A DNA stretch of 64,000 bases from an uncultured Aquimarina sp. GTDB lineage: Bacteria > Bacteroidota > Bacteroidia > Flavobacteriales > Flavobacteriaceae. The DNA is taken from assembly GCF_947495315.1 (NCBI RefSeq), contig NZ_CANLYD010000003.1, forward strand, positions 248,001 through 312,000. The letters are read 5' to 3'. The notes beneath the pieces were generated by a model that worked only from the letters and a program-made list of their open reading frames with translations, did not search any database and had not been told where the DNA came from. The number at the start of each line of letters is the position of its first letter. Within the stretch, counting starts at the first letter, position 1. Shown here one piece after another: positions 1 to 8,174 of this stretch. Position numbers and translations under genes: made by a program.

Positions 1-596
1 ATTAATTCACCTTGTTTTAGTGATAAAGGGAGTTGGGCAGTTGTTTTGTTATATCCTTTATCGTTTAATAATTTCCAGAGATAATCTACATATCTACTCT
101 TACTATTAATGTTAATTTCTCTGAATTTTACGTGATCTAGCTGCAATTTGGTTATAAGTAATTGACATTTTTCACAACCTTCTTTGGTAAATATTATAAT
201 TTCAGATTTTAGTATGGAAGAAAGAGGAGCTTCCTTTTTTGGTCCTTTTGCTCTATCAACCTCCATGTTTTCTAATTCTTCATTAACAATAAGATTATAA
301 GTATAAGAAGATGCTACATCCGTAAGCGGAATTAAAATAATCATTTGTACTTTACTGTTAGCGGGAATGTTTTTGATGATTGGTCGTTGTGCACTTCTGC
401 GATAACCTATAGGGTTTATTTTTAGAAAAACACTTTTGTCTGAGTCTGTGTCATTTTGTACATAAATAATTGTACGTTTTTTTTGAACATCCTCAATCAA
501 GCGTACTGGTTTTTCTTGTGCACAAACTGTTGTGATACCAAATAGCAATATTGTACATACAGTAATATTGCAATAGGTTTTAAGAATTGATATCAT
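1..596 (-). CDS. Secreted protein with C-terminal glutaredoxin-like domain (3' end outside window)
   Basis: Open reading frame on the minus strand that starts at the ATG at 596 and runs off the left edge without a stop. The first ~24 residues form a signal peptide ending near VCAQ. A middle part of ~90 residues has beta-rich character. From about residue 115 a thioredoxin-fold segment follows, with a strand (SEIIIFTKEG) leading into a CEKC redox motif, as in glutaredoxins. I infer a periplasmic or secreted thiol protein; the substrate is unknown. It lies 74 bp downstream of the metal ABC permease on the same strand and could be the last gene of that operon. The missing C-terminus limits the call. 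Confidence 0.7.
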   Translation of the reverse strand, partial: MISILKTYCNITVCTILLFGITTVCAQEKPVRLIEDVQKKRTIIYVQNDTDSDKSVFLKINPIGYRRSAQRPIIKNIPANSKVQMIILIPLTDVASSYTYNLIVNEELENMEVDRAKGPKKEAPLSSILKSEIIIFTKEGCEKCQLLITKLQLDHVKFREININSKSRYVDYLWKLLNDKGYNKTTAQLPLSLKQGEL

Positions 597-670
597 CTTC
601 TTTTTGCTTAAAGGTAAAGAATTTGTTTTTCTTAACTTAGAATTGAAAATACACGATGTAAACTTTTATT

Positions 671-1834
671 CTATCCTCTAAATAGGAAAAATCGATCCTT
701 CATGTTTTCAATTTCAGAGTTTTTGTTAGTTACAATATAATCAATAGCTTCTGTAGTGAAATGTTGCCCTTTTTCGGTTAATGACACGACATTATTATCA
801 ATTTCGATCATATTATTTTTTAAGGCTAGATCTAAAACTGATTTCGATTTTACTTTTTGCCAATTAATATGCTCATTTAGATGTTTTACATGTCTTTCTG
901 TTTCGTCATCTGCATGATTTCCTAAGTGTAATAGAAATGTAAGCAATGAAACTTCGATACGTTGTTGTCTTTGACGATATAATACAGAAAAATATCCTTT
1001 ACTAGGAGCAAATAAGTATACTGCCAGAAATAGAATGCCTAGTACACTAGTCATTGATCCCGAAATAGAAGTATCTAAACCGTGTGCTAACCAATATCCT
1101 GCTATAGCAGCGATTACGCCAAATATACAGGCTAACAGTAACATCTTTTTAAGATTATTGGTTAGTAGATATGCGATAGCAGCCGGCGCAATCATAAAAG
1201 CAATGACTAAAATAGCTCCAACCGCATCAAAAGCTCCAACAGTAGTGATAGATGCTACAGTCATTAACCCATAATGCATCACAACAGGCGATAATCCTAA
1301 GGCAGCTGCAAGACCCGCATCGAATGTACTAACTTTTAATTCTTTAAAAAAAGCAAAAAGCAATCCTAGAGTAACTAATAATATGGTGCCAATAATCCAC
1401 AAGGATTTTGGACCCATATCTGTACCACCTATAATAAGTCTGTCGAATGGTGCAAAAGCAAGTTCTCCCAATAGCACTGCATCTATATCAAGATGTATAT
1501 CATTAGCATTCTGCGCAATCATAATAACTCCGATACTAAACATAGCTGGAAAAACTAGTCCAATCGCTGTATCCTCTTTGACTAATCCGGTTTTTTGAAT
1601 GAATTCCACCAACACTACTGTAAGCACTCCGCTAAAGGCGGCAAGAAGAATCAGTAGGGGAGAAGAAAGATCATGTGTGATAAAAAATCCAATCACAATT
1701 CCTGGTAAAATAGAATGACTAATAGCATCTGTAATCAAAGCCATCTTTCGCAGTACTAAAAATGTACCAGGAATAGCACAGGCAATCGCTACTAAGCTTG
1801 CAATCAACTGTATTTCTATCTGTGCACTACTCAT
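671..1834 (-). CDS. Metal ABC transporter permease with C-terminal winged-helix-like extension
   Basis: Membrane subunit of a Mn/Zn-type (ABC-3 family) importer. About eight hydrophobic segments fill residues 8-285, including the family-typical start with PGTFLVLRKMALITDAISHS, where the H/S pair and the coupling-loop region are conserved. The family is normally 270-290 residues; this protein has 387. The extra ~95 residues (from about 292) are soluble and end in VVSLTEKGQHF, resembling the wing of a DtxR-type winged helix. The start codon overlaps the stop of the upstream permease by 8 bp, indicating translational coupling. The pair probably forms a heterodimeric channel with the ATPase at 3121. 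Metal identity (Mn more likely than Zn) is inferred from the divergent MntR-like regulator. Confidence 0.9.
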   Translation of the reverse strand: MSSAQIEIQLIASLVAIACAIPGTFLVLRKMALITDAISHSILPGIVIGFFITHDLSSPLLILLAAFSGVLTVVLVEFIQKTGLVKEDTAIGLVFPAMFSIGVIMIAQNANDIHLDIDAVLLGELAFAPFDRLIIGGTDMGPKSLWIIGTILLVTLGLLFAFFKELKVSTFDAGLAAALGLSPVVMHYGLMTVASITTVGAFDAVGAILVIAFMIAPAAIAYLLTNNLKKMLLLACIFGVIAAIAGYWLAHGLDTSISGSMTSVLGILFLAVYLFAPSKGYFSVLYRQRQQRIEVSLLTFLLHLGNHADDETERHVKHLNEHINWQKVKSKSVLDLALKNNMIEIDNNVVSLTEKGQHFTTEAIDYIVTNKNSEIENMKDRFFLFRG

Positions 1835-2957
1835 CTTCTGTCTGTGTTAATTGATTATATAGATTAGCCGCAGTTTCATATCCTGATGTTGTTAGAGACC
1901 ACATATTACCTTCGATTGTGACATAATCTTTATCTTCTAGTTTTTGTAAAGACTTTTTGGTAAACCCTTGAAAATTATTCAATATTTTAATAGCATGTGG
2001 ATGTGAAATATCTTCATGATCTTTAACTATATTATACATGAAAGAAAGTGTTTTATGTAGTTGTAGATCATTTCTGTTTTTTCTAAAGCGAATTTCCCTA
2101 AATAATAATCCACGACCTGGAGAAAATATAAAGGAAACCAATACAAAGACAGCTGCAACCAATACAATCACGGGTCCTGTAGAAAGGTTGTTATGACTAG
2201 CGCTTATGGCTGTTCCAATAACTCCAGAAAAGGCACCAAAGATCGCTGCAAGAATAACCATTATTGATAAGCTATTAGTCCATTGACGCGCTGCCGCGGC
2301 AGGAGCCAGAATCATAGCACTCATTAGAACAACACCAACTGTTTGTAAACCTAACACGATAGCAACAACGATAAATGTAGTGATCAGAATGTCTAGAAAT
2401 TTAATATTAAAGCCTAAAGTTTTGGTGTAATCAGAATCAAAAAGTGATATCTTAAGTTCTTTCCAAAAGAGTAGTAAAACGATAAGGCATATTCCTGTTA
2501 CCAGAGACATCATCCAAACATCACTCTCTAAAAGTGTCGCTGCCTGCCCGAAAAGATAGTTTTCTAAACCAGCTTGATTAGCATTTGGTAGTTTTTGAAT
2601 ATAAGTAAGTAAAAGCATCCCAAAACCAAAAAATAAGGAAAGAATTAATCCTAATGCGGTATCAGATTTGAGGTGTGTTTTTCTAATGATTCCTCTAATC
2701 CAAAAACTCCCAATTAAACCGCTAATCAGAGCGCCTAATAAAAAAGCATTACTGTTTTTTGCTCCAATGATTAAAAAAGCAATTGCGATACCCGGTAAAG
2801 CAGCATGTGAAATTGCGTCTCCTAGAAGGCTTTGTTTTCTTAGTACAGCAAAACTGCCTAACATACCACAGATTGCTCCCAAAACAGCGGTTCCTAACGT
2901 AATTGTGCGAAGGGTGTAATCTGTAAAAACAAGTTCTATGTATTCTAGAATATCCAT
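1827..2957 (-). CDS. Metal ABC transporter permease with C-terminal winged-helix-like extension
   Basis: Second membrane subunit of the Mn/Zn-type importer, paralogous to the gene at 671. Residues 15-285 carry the hydrophobic ABC-3 core with the motif FAVLRKQSLLGDAISHAALP. Residues ~295-376 are a soluble tail (KTLSFMYNIVKDHED... then MWSLTTSGYE) that again looks like a winged-helix domain. Having this extension on both permeases suggests a shared cytoplasmic regulatory or dimerisation role, which is inference. Unlike the other joints in the operon, which overlap, the gap to the upstream ATPase gene is 163 bp and holds a tandem repeat and a gene remnant. Confidence 0.9.
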   Translation of the reverse strand: MDILEYIELVFTDYTLRTITLGTAVLGAICGMLGSFAVLRKQSLLGDAISHAALPGIAIAFLIIGAKNSNAFLLGALISGLIGSFWIRGIIRKTHLKSDTALGLILSLFFGFGMLLLTYIQKLPNANQAGLENYLFGQAATLLESDVWMMSLVTGICLIVLLLFWKELKISLFDSDYTKTLGFNIKFLDILITTFIVVAIVLGLQTVGVVLMSAMILAPAAAARQWTNSLSIMVILAAIFGAFSGVIGTAISASHNNLSTGPVIVLVAAVFVLVSFIFSPGRGLLFREIRFRKNRNDLQLHKTLSFMYNIVKDHEDISHPHAIKILNNFQGFTKKSLQKLEDKDYVTIEGNMWSLTTSGYETAANLYNQLTQTEDE

Positions 2958-2968
2958 AATAAAAGTCT

Positions 2969-3037
2969 TTAGTCTTTAGAGTCCAGTGCTTTTTGATATA
3001 CGGTTAAATTTTCAAAATTAATTTTCACATCTTCCAT
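2969..3037 (-). pseudogene. N-terminal remnant of a four-helix-bundle (S23/IVS-type) protein gene
   Basis: A 22-codon minus-strand frame begins at the ATG at 3037 and stops at 2969. It contains FENLTVYQKAL, which matches the start of the small four-helix-bundle proteins (S23 ribosomal intervening-sequence family) common in Bacteroidota, usually about 115-120 residues long. The frame then breaks into KDSK-like codons and stops, so only the first helix start remains. It lies in the gap between the ATPase and permease genes, beside a 7-bp tandem repeat. The match rests on my recognition of the motif and is short, so chance similarity is possible. Confidence 0.5.
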
Positions 3038-3060
3038 TAAAATAATTTTTTGTAGTTTTT

Positions 3061-3120
3061 ACTAACAACTAACAACTAACAACTAACAACTAACAACTAA
3101 CAACTAACAACTAACAACTA
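3061..3120. repeat. Perfect 7-bp tandem repeat (ACTAACA, 8.6 copies)
   Basis: Sixty bases made of exact ACTAACA units, with no mismatch, ending next to the stop codon of the ABC ATPase gene at 3121. On the transcribed (minus) strand it reads as GTTAGTT units. Because 7 is not a multiple of 3 and the array is perfect, copy number may vary by slippage, but it lies outside coding sequence, so any effect would be on mRNA structure or spacing between the ATPase and permease genes. Confidence 0.95.
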
Positions 3121-3858
3121 TTACTGTTGTACACTTACCTTATAATTAATACCATAAGTTTTGGTAAGGTTGTCATCATTAAAAATATCTTTGACAGGTC
3201 CGGTTGCTATCTTTTTTACATTGAGAAAAGTTACCCAATCAAAATATTCCGGGACTGTCTGTAGGTCGTGATGCACTACGATTACTGTTTTTCCCGCTTT
3301 TCTTAATTCTTTTAGAATGTTTATTATTGCTTTTTCTGTGGTAGCATCTACTCCTTGAAACGGTTCATCCATAAAATAAATAGATGCATTTTGGACCAAT
3401 GCTCTGGCTAAGAAAATACGTTGCTGTTGTCCTCCGGAAAGCTGACTAATTTGTCGACTTTTAAAGGCAAGCATACCTACTTTTTCTAAAGCTTCAAGAG
3501 CTTCCTTTTTTTGCTTTTGTCCGGGTCTTTTAATCCAGCCTAAACTTCCATAAGTCCCCATCATTACTACATCCAGAGCTGTGGTAGGGAAATCCCAATC
3601 CACACTCCCTTTCTGTGGTACATATGCGACAAGAGATCGTTGCTTCCTATATGGCTTATCATATATTTTTACGCTTCCTGCAATAGGTTTAATGATGTCT
3701 AAAACCGATTTGATTAAGGTAGATTTCCCAGCACCATTGGGCCCAACAATAGCCATTAGAACACCTTCCGGAATGGCAAGGTCAATATCCCATAATACCG
3801 GTTTATAGTTATAAGCAACAGTAAGGTCATCTATCTGTACAGCGATTTTGTTTTTCAT
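3121..3858 (-). CDS. Metal ABC transporter ATP-binding protein
   Basis: ATPase of the Mn/Zn-type importer, 245 residues, the normal family length. Walker [10 protein letters not shown] is at residues 39-47, the Q-loop PQKG at 81-84, the ABC signature LSGGQQQR at 140-147, Walker B IYFMDEP at 160-166, and the H-loop in VVHHD near 198. The start ATG overlaps the stop of the binding-protein gene by one base (TAATG). It should energise the two permeases encoded downstream. Expected location is the cytoplasmic face of the inner membrane. Confidence 0.95.
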   Translation of the reverse strand: MKNKIAVQIDDLTVAYNYKPVLWDIDLAIPEGVLMAIVGPNGAGKSTLIKSVLDIIKPIAGSVKIYDKPYRKQRSLVAYVPQKGSVDWDFPTTALDVVMMGTYGSLGWIKRPGQKQKKEALEALEKVGMLAFKSRQISQLSGGQQQRIFLARALVQNASIYFMDEPFQGVDATTEKAIINILKELRKAGKTVIVVHHDLQTVPEYFDWVTFLNVKKIATGPVKDIFNDDNLTKTYGINYKVSVQQ

Positions 3859-4772
3859 TACTTCAAAGCATTTACAATTGTATTAACATTGTATTCAAAC
3901 ATTCCGATATATGTTCCTTCTATAGTTCCTGGATTTCCAAGTGCGTCAGAATATAAAGTTCCTCCGATAATTACCTCGTGATCTTTTGATTTTACAGCCG
4001 CCTGTAACGCTTCAATGGTGCGTTTAGGAACTGATGTCTCAACAAAAATAGCTTTTACTTCGTTTTCTATAATGAAAGTTGCTAACTTCTGTACGTCTTG
4101 TACGCCAGCTTCTGTAGCTGTAGATAGTCCTTGTAGGCCAACTACGTTAAACTCATATTCTTTCCCAAAATAACTAAAAGCATCGTGAGCCGTTACTAAT
4201 ATTCTTTTTTCTTTAGGTAATGTTTCTATGATTCCTTTAAGTTTTGCTTCAAGTATGTCTAGTTTTTCTAGATATGCTTTCCCATTGGTTTCAAAAGCTA
4301 TCGCGTTTTTAGGATCTAATTCCTTTAGTTTTTCGATAGTAAAGGCTGCAACTTGTTTCCAGTTTTTAACGCTAAACCAGATATGGGGATCATAGTTAGA
4401 AGCAAAGTAATCAGAACCGATAAGGATACTTTTGTCTAAAACTTCTCCAACCGCAACAGTTTTTATATTTTGACTCCCCATTTTTTCAAATACCTCTACC
4501 AGTTTGCCTTCCAGATGCAGTCCATTGTAGAAGATAACGTCAGCATTTACTAATTTTGTAACATCTCCTTCACTGGCTTTGTATAAATGAGGATCTACTC
4601 CAGAACCCATTAATCCTTGTACTGTAATTAAATCACCTCCAATATTTTCTACAAGATCTGTGATCATTGTTGTAGTAGTAACTACATTCAGTTTTTTGTT
4701 AGGATCTTTTGGTTCTTGTTTACAAGAAAAAAGAAATGTTGAAACTATCAGTATTAATACTATCTTTTTCAT
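3858..4772 (-). CDS. TroA-like metal-binding lipoprotein of the ABC importer
   Basis: Periplasmic solute-binding protein of cluster A-I (TroA/ZnuA/PsaA family), 304 residues. The lipoprotein signal peptide ends at LFSC with Cys17. Likely metal ligands by family position are His62 (VDPHLYKAS), His130 (YDPHIWF), His196 ([10 protein letters not shown]) and Asp276 (YSDALG); the His at the third position is the TroA/ZnuA arrangement rather than the Glu seen in PsaA. There is no long His-rich loop as in high-affinity ZnuA, which agrees with Mn or mixed Mn/Zn use. It is the second gene of the operon after the barrel protein. Confidence 0.93.
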   Translation of the reverse strand: MKKIVLILIVSTFLFSCKQEPKDPNKKLNVVTTTTMITDLVENIGGDLITVQGLMGSGVDPHLYKASEGDVTKLVNADVIFYNGLHLEGKLVEVFEKMGSQNIKTVAVGEVLDKSILIGSDYFASNYDPHIWFSVKNWKQVAAFTIEKLKELDPKNAIAFETNGKAYLEKLDILEAKLKGIIETLPKEKRILVTAHDAFSYFGKEYEFNVVGLQGLSTATEAGVQDVQKLATFIIENEVKAIFVETSVPKRTIEALQAAVKSKDHEVIIGGTLYSDALGNPGTIEGTYIGMFEYNVNTIVNALK

Positions 4773-4812
4773 TCTATTATTTTGTTTTTCACTTTCAAAA
4801 ATTGAAAAGTAA

Positions 4813-5607
4813 TTAGTTTGGTAATCTTACGCTAATACCTGCGCTCAGTAATAAATTTTGTCCATCGGTAATTCCAGATCCAACAGTAGCATCTAATTGT
4901 ATTGAATCACTTAATAAATAAGTAAAACCTGCATCCCAAAGGTGATTAGCACTGCTATCTTCTGGAAAATCTCCATATAGTTCTGCATATACACCTAAGT
5001 TATCTGTGATGCTGTATCCATAAACAACTGTGTACACATATGCTGCTTCTGGTGAATCATTACCCCAAGCCGCTCCTAGATTATAAGAAAAACTTGATTT
5101 TTCACTAAGTGTGTGTGCAAACGAAAATCTAAAATCTACTCCTGTAGTTTCCGGTCTAAAATCATTCCCAGCTGTAAATGGTAAATATAGGTGTCCAAGA
5201 ATTCCTATTTCTGGTAACCACCCTTTTTCTTCAGTAATTCCTACTTTTGCTCCCAATAGTAATGGTGATAATCCACTTTCTATATCATCTAGATCTGTAC
5301 CATTAATTTCGGTTTTAGTTTCTGCAAAATCCCATCCTACTCTTAGTTCTAGATTGTCTAATAATCCGTATCTGAGTAATGTTGTATTAAAGGTAGTGGT
5401 TTTTTGTTTGAAAGCATCTTCTCCAGCATCTTCATAAAAAGCCCCAGTTTCTATTTGTAAATATCCTTTTGGCACTAAAGTAGGAGATTCAGTTTGATCA
5501 GGTCGATCGGTAACTAAGGTTCCAGGTTTGTTGGTTTCCTGAGAAAAAATAGAGTTGAAGCTTAGACAACTCAAAAAAGTAAGTAAGATGATTCTGCGTA
5601 TTTGCAT
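4813..5607 (-). CDS. Outer-membrane beta-barrel 'transporter' family protein
   Basis: 264 residues with a cleavable signal peptide (cut near FSQ), then the motif TDRPDQTESPTLVPKGYLQIETG and alternating beta strands to a C-terminal strand ending in an aromatic-poor RLPN. This matches the family annotated as putative MetA-pathway phenol degradation/transporter barrels, whose actual substrate is unclear. It is the first gene of the metal ABC operon, 40 bp upstream of the binding protein, so I infer an outer-membrane channel for the metal ion or a metal complex. Its promoter overlaps the regulator's dyads. Confidence 0.8.
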   Translation of the reverse strand: MQIRRIILLTFLSCLSFNSIFSQETNKPGTLVTDRPDQTESPTLVPKGYLQIETGAFYEDAGEDAFKQKTTTFNTTLLRYGLLDNLELRVGWDFAETKTEINGTDLDDIESGLSPLLLGAKVGITEEKGWLPEIGILGHLYLPFTAGNDFRPETTGVDFRFSFAHTLSEKSSFSYNLGAAWGNDSPEAAYVYTVVYGYSITDNLGVYAELYGDFPEDSSANHLWDAGFTYLLSDSIQLDATVGSGITDGQNLLLSAGISVRLPN

Positions 5608-5667
5608 TAGGTTTAGTACTTTTGTTTTATTAATGATGCAAAACTAAAAAAGTTAGTTATGACTAAC
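5608..5667. promoter_or_regulatory. Divergent promoters with overlapping DtxR/MntR-type dyads
   Basis: Only 51 bp separate the barrel gene and the regulator gene. A rightward -7 element TACTTTTG lies at 5617-5624 and a leftward one (TAGTTTTG on the minus strand) at 5639-5646; both fit the Bacteroidota TAnnTTTG pattern. Two perfect inverted repeats overlap: AACTAA-N5-TTAGTT at 5642-5658 and GTTAGT-N4-ACTAAC at 5652-5667. The first covers part of the leftward -7 element and the second covers the regulator's start codon. A repressor bound here would block the transport operon and its own gene; that is inference. Confidence 0.65.
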
Positions 5668-6342
5668 AAATTAAATTTGAATAATTTAACAAAAAGCGAA
5701 GAAGATTATTTAAAAGCTCTTTTTCAGTTACTTGTAGAAGGTGGGTCTGCTAAAGTAGGGAACAATCAACTGGCGGATTATCTAAAAGTTTCTCCTGCCT
5801 CAACAAATAACATGATTAAAAAGCTAAAAGCTAAGAAGTATGTTGCTAGTGAGAAATATGGTAAGTTAGAACTTACAGAAGAAGGAAAGTCTATAGCAGT
5901 TCGTCTCATAAGAAAACATAGATTGTGGGAAACATTTCTTTGTAATTATTTAAATTTCAGTTGGGATGAAGTTCATGAGGTTGCTGAACAATTAGAACAT
6001 ATAAAATCTCATAAATTAATTAATGAGTTGGATCGTTTTATGGATTTTCCTACTAAAGATCCTCATGGAGAAGTAATTCCAAATGCAGATGGGGAATATT
6101 CTGTATTACCAAAAATTACATTATCTTCATTAGAAGAAGGAGCCGTTTGTCAGTTAGTTTCTGTAAATGATGCTTCCGTAACATTTCTTAAATATGTATC
6201 CGAAATTGGTTTGGCATTAAGTAGTGAGATAAAAGTGCTGGAAGTAAGAGAGTTCGATAGTTCTATAAAAATTCAGTTTAATAATATAGAAGAAACAGTG
6301 ACCAGGAAATTTGCTGATAATGTTTTTGTGAAGGTAATATAA
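5659..6342 (+). CDS. DtxR/MntR-family metal-dependent transcriptional repressor
   Basis: 227 residues. Residues 8-75 form the DtxR winged helix (EDYLKALFQLL... then LADYLKVSPASTNNMIKKL). Residues 76-140 form the dimerisation and metal-binding domain with RKHRLWETFL, VHEVAEQLEH and a DPHGEVIP loop, the places where family metal ligands sit. Residues ~152-227 resemble the SH3/FeoA-like C-terminal domain. In this family metal binding triggers DNA binding. The gene is divergent from the ABC metal operon, the classical position for its repressor. Whether it senses Mn or Fe cannot be told from sequence alone; the Mn/Zn-type transporter favours Mn. Confidence 0.93.
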   Translation: MTNKLNLNNLTKSEEDYLKALFQLLVEGGSAKVGNNQLADYLKVSPASTNNMIKKLKAKKYVASEKYGKLELTEEGKSIAVRLIRKHRLWETFLCNYLNFSWDEVHEVAEQLEHIKSHKLINELDRFMDFPTKDPHGEVIPNADGEYSVLPKITLSSLEEGAVCQLVSVNDASVTFLKYVSEIGLALSSEIKVLEVREFDSSIKIQFNNIEETVTRKFADNVFVKVI

Positions 6343-6398
6343 TGCACGAATAAATGTTAAAAAAAGTAACACTATAAGGGTTTATAAGATATACCTGT

Positions 6399-6406
6399 TA
6401 TCTTTG
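6399..6406 (+). promoter_or_regulatory. Putative -7 promoter element for the exonuclease gene
   Basis: TATCTTTG fits the Bacteroidota TAnnTTTG element and lies 17 bp before the ATG at 6424. No clear TTG -33 box is seen at the usual distance. Confidence 0.4.
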
Positions 6407-6423
6407 AATCACACAATCAATTT

Positions 6424-7203
6424 ATGGAGCTTAATTTAAAAAGACCGATCTGTTTTTTTGATCTGGAAACAACCGGTATTAATATTTCTAAAGATCGAAT
6501 CGTAGAAATCTCTATCCTTAAAGTTTTTCCTAATGGAAACAAGGAAAGCAAAACATGGCTAGTCAATCCAGAGATGCCAATTCCACCAGAGACTACCGAG
6601 GTACACGGAATTACGAATGAAAAAGTAGCTAATGAGCCTACTTTTAAGCAATTAGCAAGTAAGGTTAGTGAAATGATTAAAGGATGTGATCTGGGAGGAT
6701 TTAATTCTAATCGTTTCGATATTCCTTTGTTGGCAGAAGAATTGTTAAGAGCTGATTTAGATTTTGATATGAAAAGTACCGTGGCAGTAGATGTGCAAAC
6801 TATTTTTCATAAAATGGAAAAGAGAACCTTAGCTGCTGCCTATAAATTTTATTGTGATAAAGATTTAGAGAATGCACATTCTGCAGAGGCCGATACGAAT
6901 GCAACATATGAAGTTCTCAAAGCACAATTGGATAGGTATCCTGAGTTAGAGAATGATACTAAGTTTCTTGCTGAATTTAGTTCCAGAAAACAATTTGCAG
7001 ATTTTGCTGGTTTTATAGCGTATGATGAAGAAGGAAGAGAAATCTTCTCTTTTGGAAAACATAAAGGTAAATTGGTAGAAAAGATCATGGAGGACGAACC
7101 AGGATATTTCGGATGGCTTCAGAATGCAGATTTTCCTTTATATACAAAGAAAGTTCTTACGGCTGTAAGGCTACGTAAATTAAATAATAGTCTTAAACTT
7201 TAA
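6424..7203 (+). CDS. DnaQ-like 3'-5' exonuclease with DUF3820-like tail
   Basis: 259 residues. DEDDh exonuclease motifs are present: ExoI FFDLETTG (Asp13, Glu15), ExoII GFNSNRFDIPLL near residue 97, and ExoIII HSAEADTNATYEVL near 152 with the His and Asp. These remove nucleotides from 3' ends using two metal ions. After residue ~205 there is a separate C-terminal piece with FSFGKHKGK and YFGWLQNADFP, matching the small DUF3820 fold seen again as a stand-alone gene at 58498. This looks like a proofreading or repair nuclease rather than the replicase epsilon subunit, but the exact role is inferred. It starts a tight rightward set ending with cinA. Confidence 0.9.
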   Translation: MELNLKRPICFFDLETTGINISKDRIVEISILKVFPNGNKESKTWLVNPEMPIPPETTEVHGITNEKVANEPTFKQLASKVSEMIKGCDLGGFNSNRFDIPLLAEELLRADLDFDMKSTVAVDVQTIFHKMEKRTLAAAYKFYCDKDLENAHSAEADTNATYEVLKAQLDRYPELENDTKFLAEFSSRKQFADFAGFIAYDEEGREIFSFGKHKGKLVEKIMEDEPGYFGWLQNADFPLYTKKVLTAVRLRKLNNSLKL

Positions 7204-7221
7204 TTCTTTTTATTACTTATT

Positions 7222-7833
7222 ATGAAGCTTATTTGTATAGGTCGCAATTATACGGATCATATCGAAGAATTAGAAAACGAGAAACCAACAGATCCTGTGG
7301 TTTTCATGAAACCGGATACAGCGATTCTGTTAAAAAAGCAGCCTTTTTTTATTCCGGATTTTTCTGATGATGTACATCATGAGGTGGAAATTTTAGTCAA
7401 AATCAAAAAGGTTGGAAAGCATATTGATCGAAAATTTGCACATAAATATTATAATGAAATTGGGCTTGGAATTGATTTTACAGCACGAGATTTACAGAGC
7501 AAACTGAAGTCTAAAGGATTGCCGTGGGAAAAGGCTAAAGCTTTTGATGGAGCCGCTGTTATAGGGAATTGGATGTCCAAAGAAGATTTTCCGGATGTGA
7601 ATAATATTAATTTTCATTTAGAAAAAAATGCAGAGACCGTTCAAAAAGGGAACACAAGGTTTATGCTTTGGAAAATTGATGAATTGATAGAATATGTGTC
7701 AAAATATTTTACTTTAAAGATAGGAGATGTTATCTTTACGGGAACACCGGCTGGAGTTGGAGCTGTAGAGGCAGAGGATACACTAACTGGTTTTATAGAG
7801 AAGCAACAAATTTTTTCAATAAGAATTAAATAG
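7222..7833 (+). CDS. Fumarylacetoacetate hydrolase (FAH) family protein
   Basis: 203 residues, matching short FAH-family enzymes. It starts with KLICIGRNYTDHIEELENE and continues PVVFMKPDTAIL, then HHEVEILVKI with the conserved metal-binding acidic residues, and VIFTGTPAGVG near the C-terminus. Family members cleave C-C bonds in beta-diketo acids or decarboxylate oxaloacetate with a divalent metal. Which substrate is used here cannot be read from the sequence. It is 18 bp after the exonuclease gene and directly abuts the Hpt gene. Confidence 0.92.
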   Translation: MKLICIGRNYTDHIEELENEKPTDPVVFMKPDTAILLKKQPFFIPDFSDDVHHEVEILVKIKKVGKHIDRKFAHKYYNEIGLGIDFTARDLQSKLKSKGLPWEKAKAFDGAAVIGNWMSKEDFPDVNNINFHLEKNAETVQKGNTRFMLWKIDELIEYVSKYFTLKIGDVIFTGTPAGVGAVEAEDTLTGFIEKQQIFSIRIK

Positions 7834-8172
7834 ATGAGCAAAGGGTATAGCTTAGAAAGTGTGAATGAATTGTCCGGTGGAGACGATGAATTTATAACAG
7901 TATTAGTGCAAACATTTTTAGAAGAGATACCTCCCGATTTGGATAGTATGGGACAGGCGGTTAGAAACAATGATCCCAAAACTGCATACCAATTTGCGCA
8001 TAAAATGAAACCTAATCTTCAGTTGTTTGGTATTGATCTTTTAAAAGAGATAAAACAAGTAGAAGCCTGGTCTAAATCTGGTAAAAAGCAATCGGAAATA
8101 GAGCCTATATTAAATCATATCGTTACTACAGTTAATGGTGCTATCGAAGACCTGAAAGCCGACTTTCAATAA
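7834..8172 (+). CDS. Hpt (histidine phosphotransfer) domain protein
   Basis: 112 residues forming a single Hpt four-helix domain. The phospho-accepting His is in [16 protein letters not shown] at about residue 50, with the usual K after it and G four turns later. Such proteins relay phosphate between hybrid histidine kinases and response regulators. The ATG directly follows the FAH gene stop and its stop is 2 bp before cinA, so it is co-transcribed. No partner kinase is adjacent; the PAS kinase at 27007 is not a hybrid with a receiver, so the partner is probably elsewhere. Confidence 0.88.
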   Translation: MSKGYSLESVNELSGGDDEFITVLVQTFLEEIPPDLDSMGQAVRNNDPKTAYQFAHKMKPNLQLFGIDLLKEIKQVEAWSKSGKKQSEIEPILNHIVTTVNGAIEDLKADFQ

Positions 8173-8174
8173 TT

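Noticed and set aside
3061..3120. Possible CRISPR or direct-repeat array
   Set aside because: Uniform 7-bp units without spacers; a simple tandem repeat.
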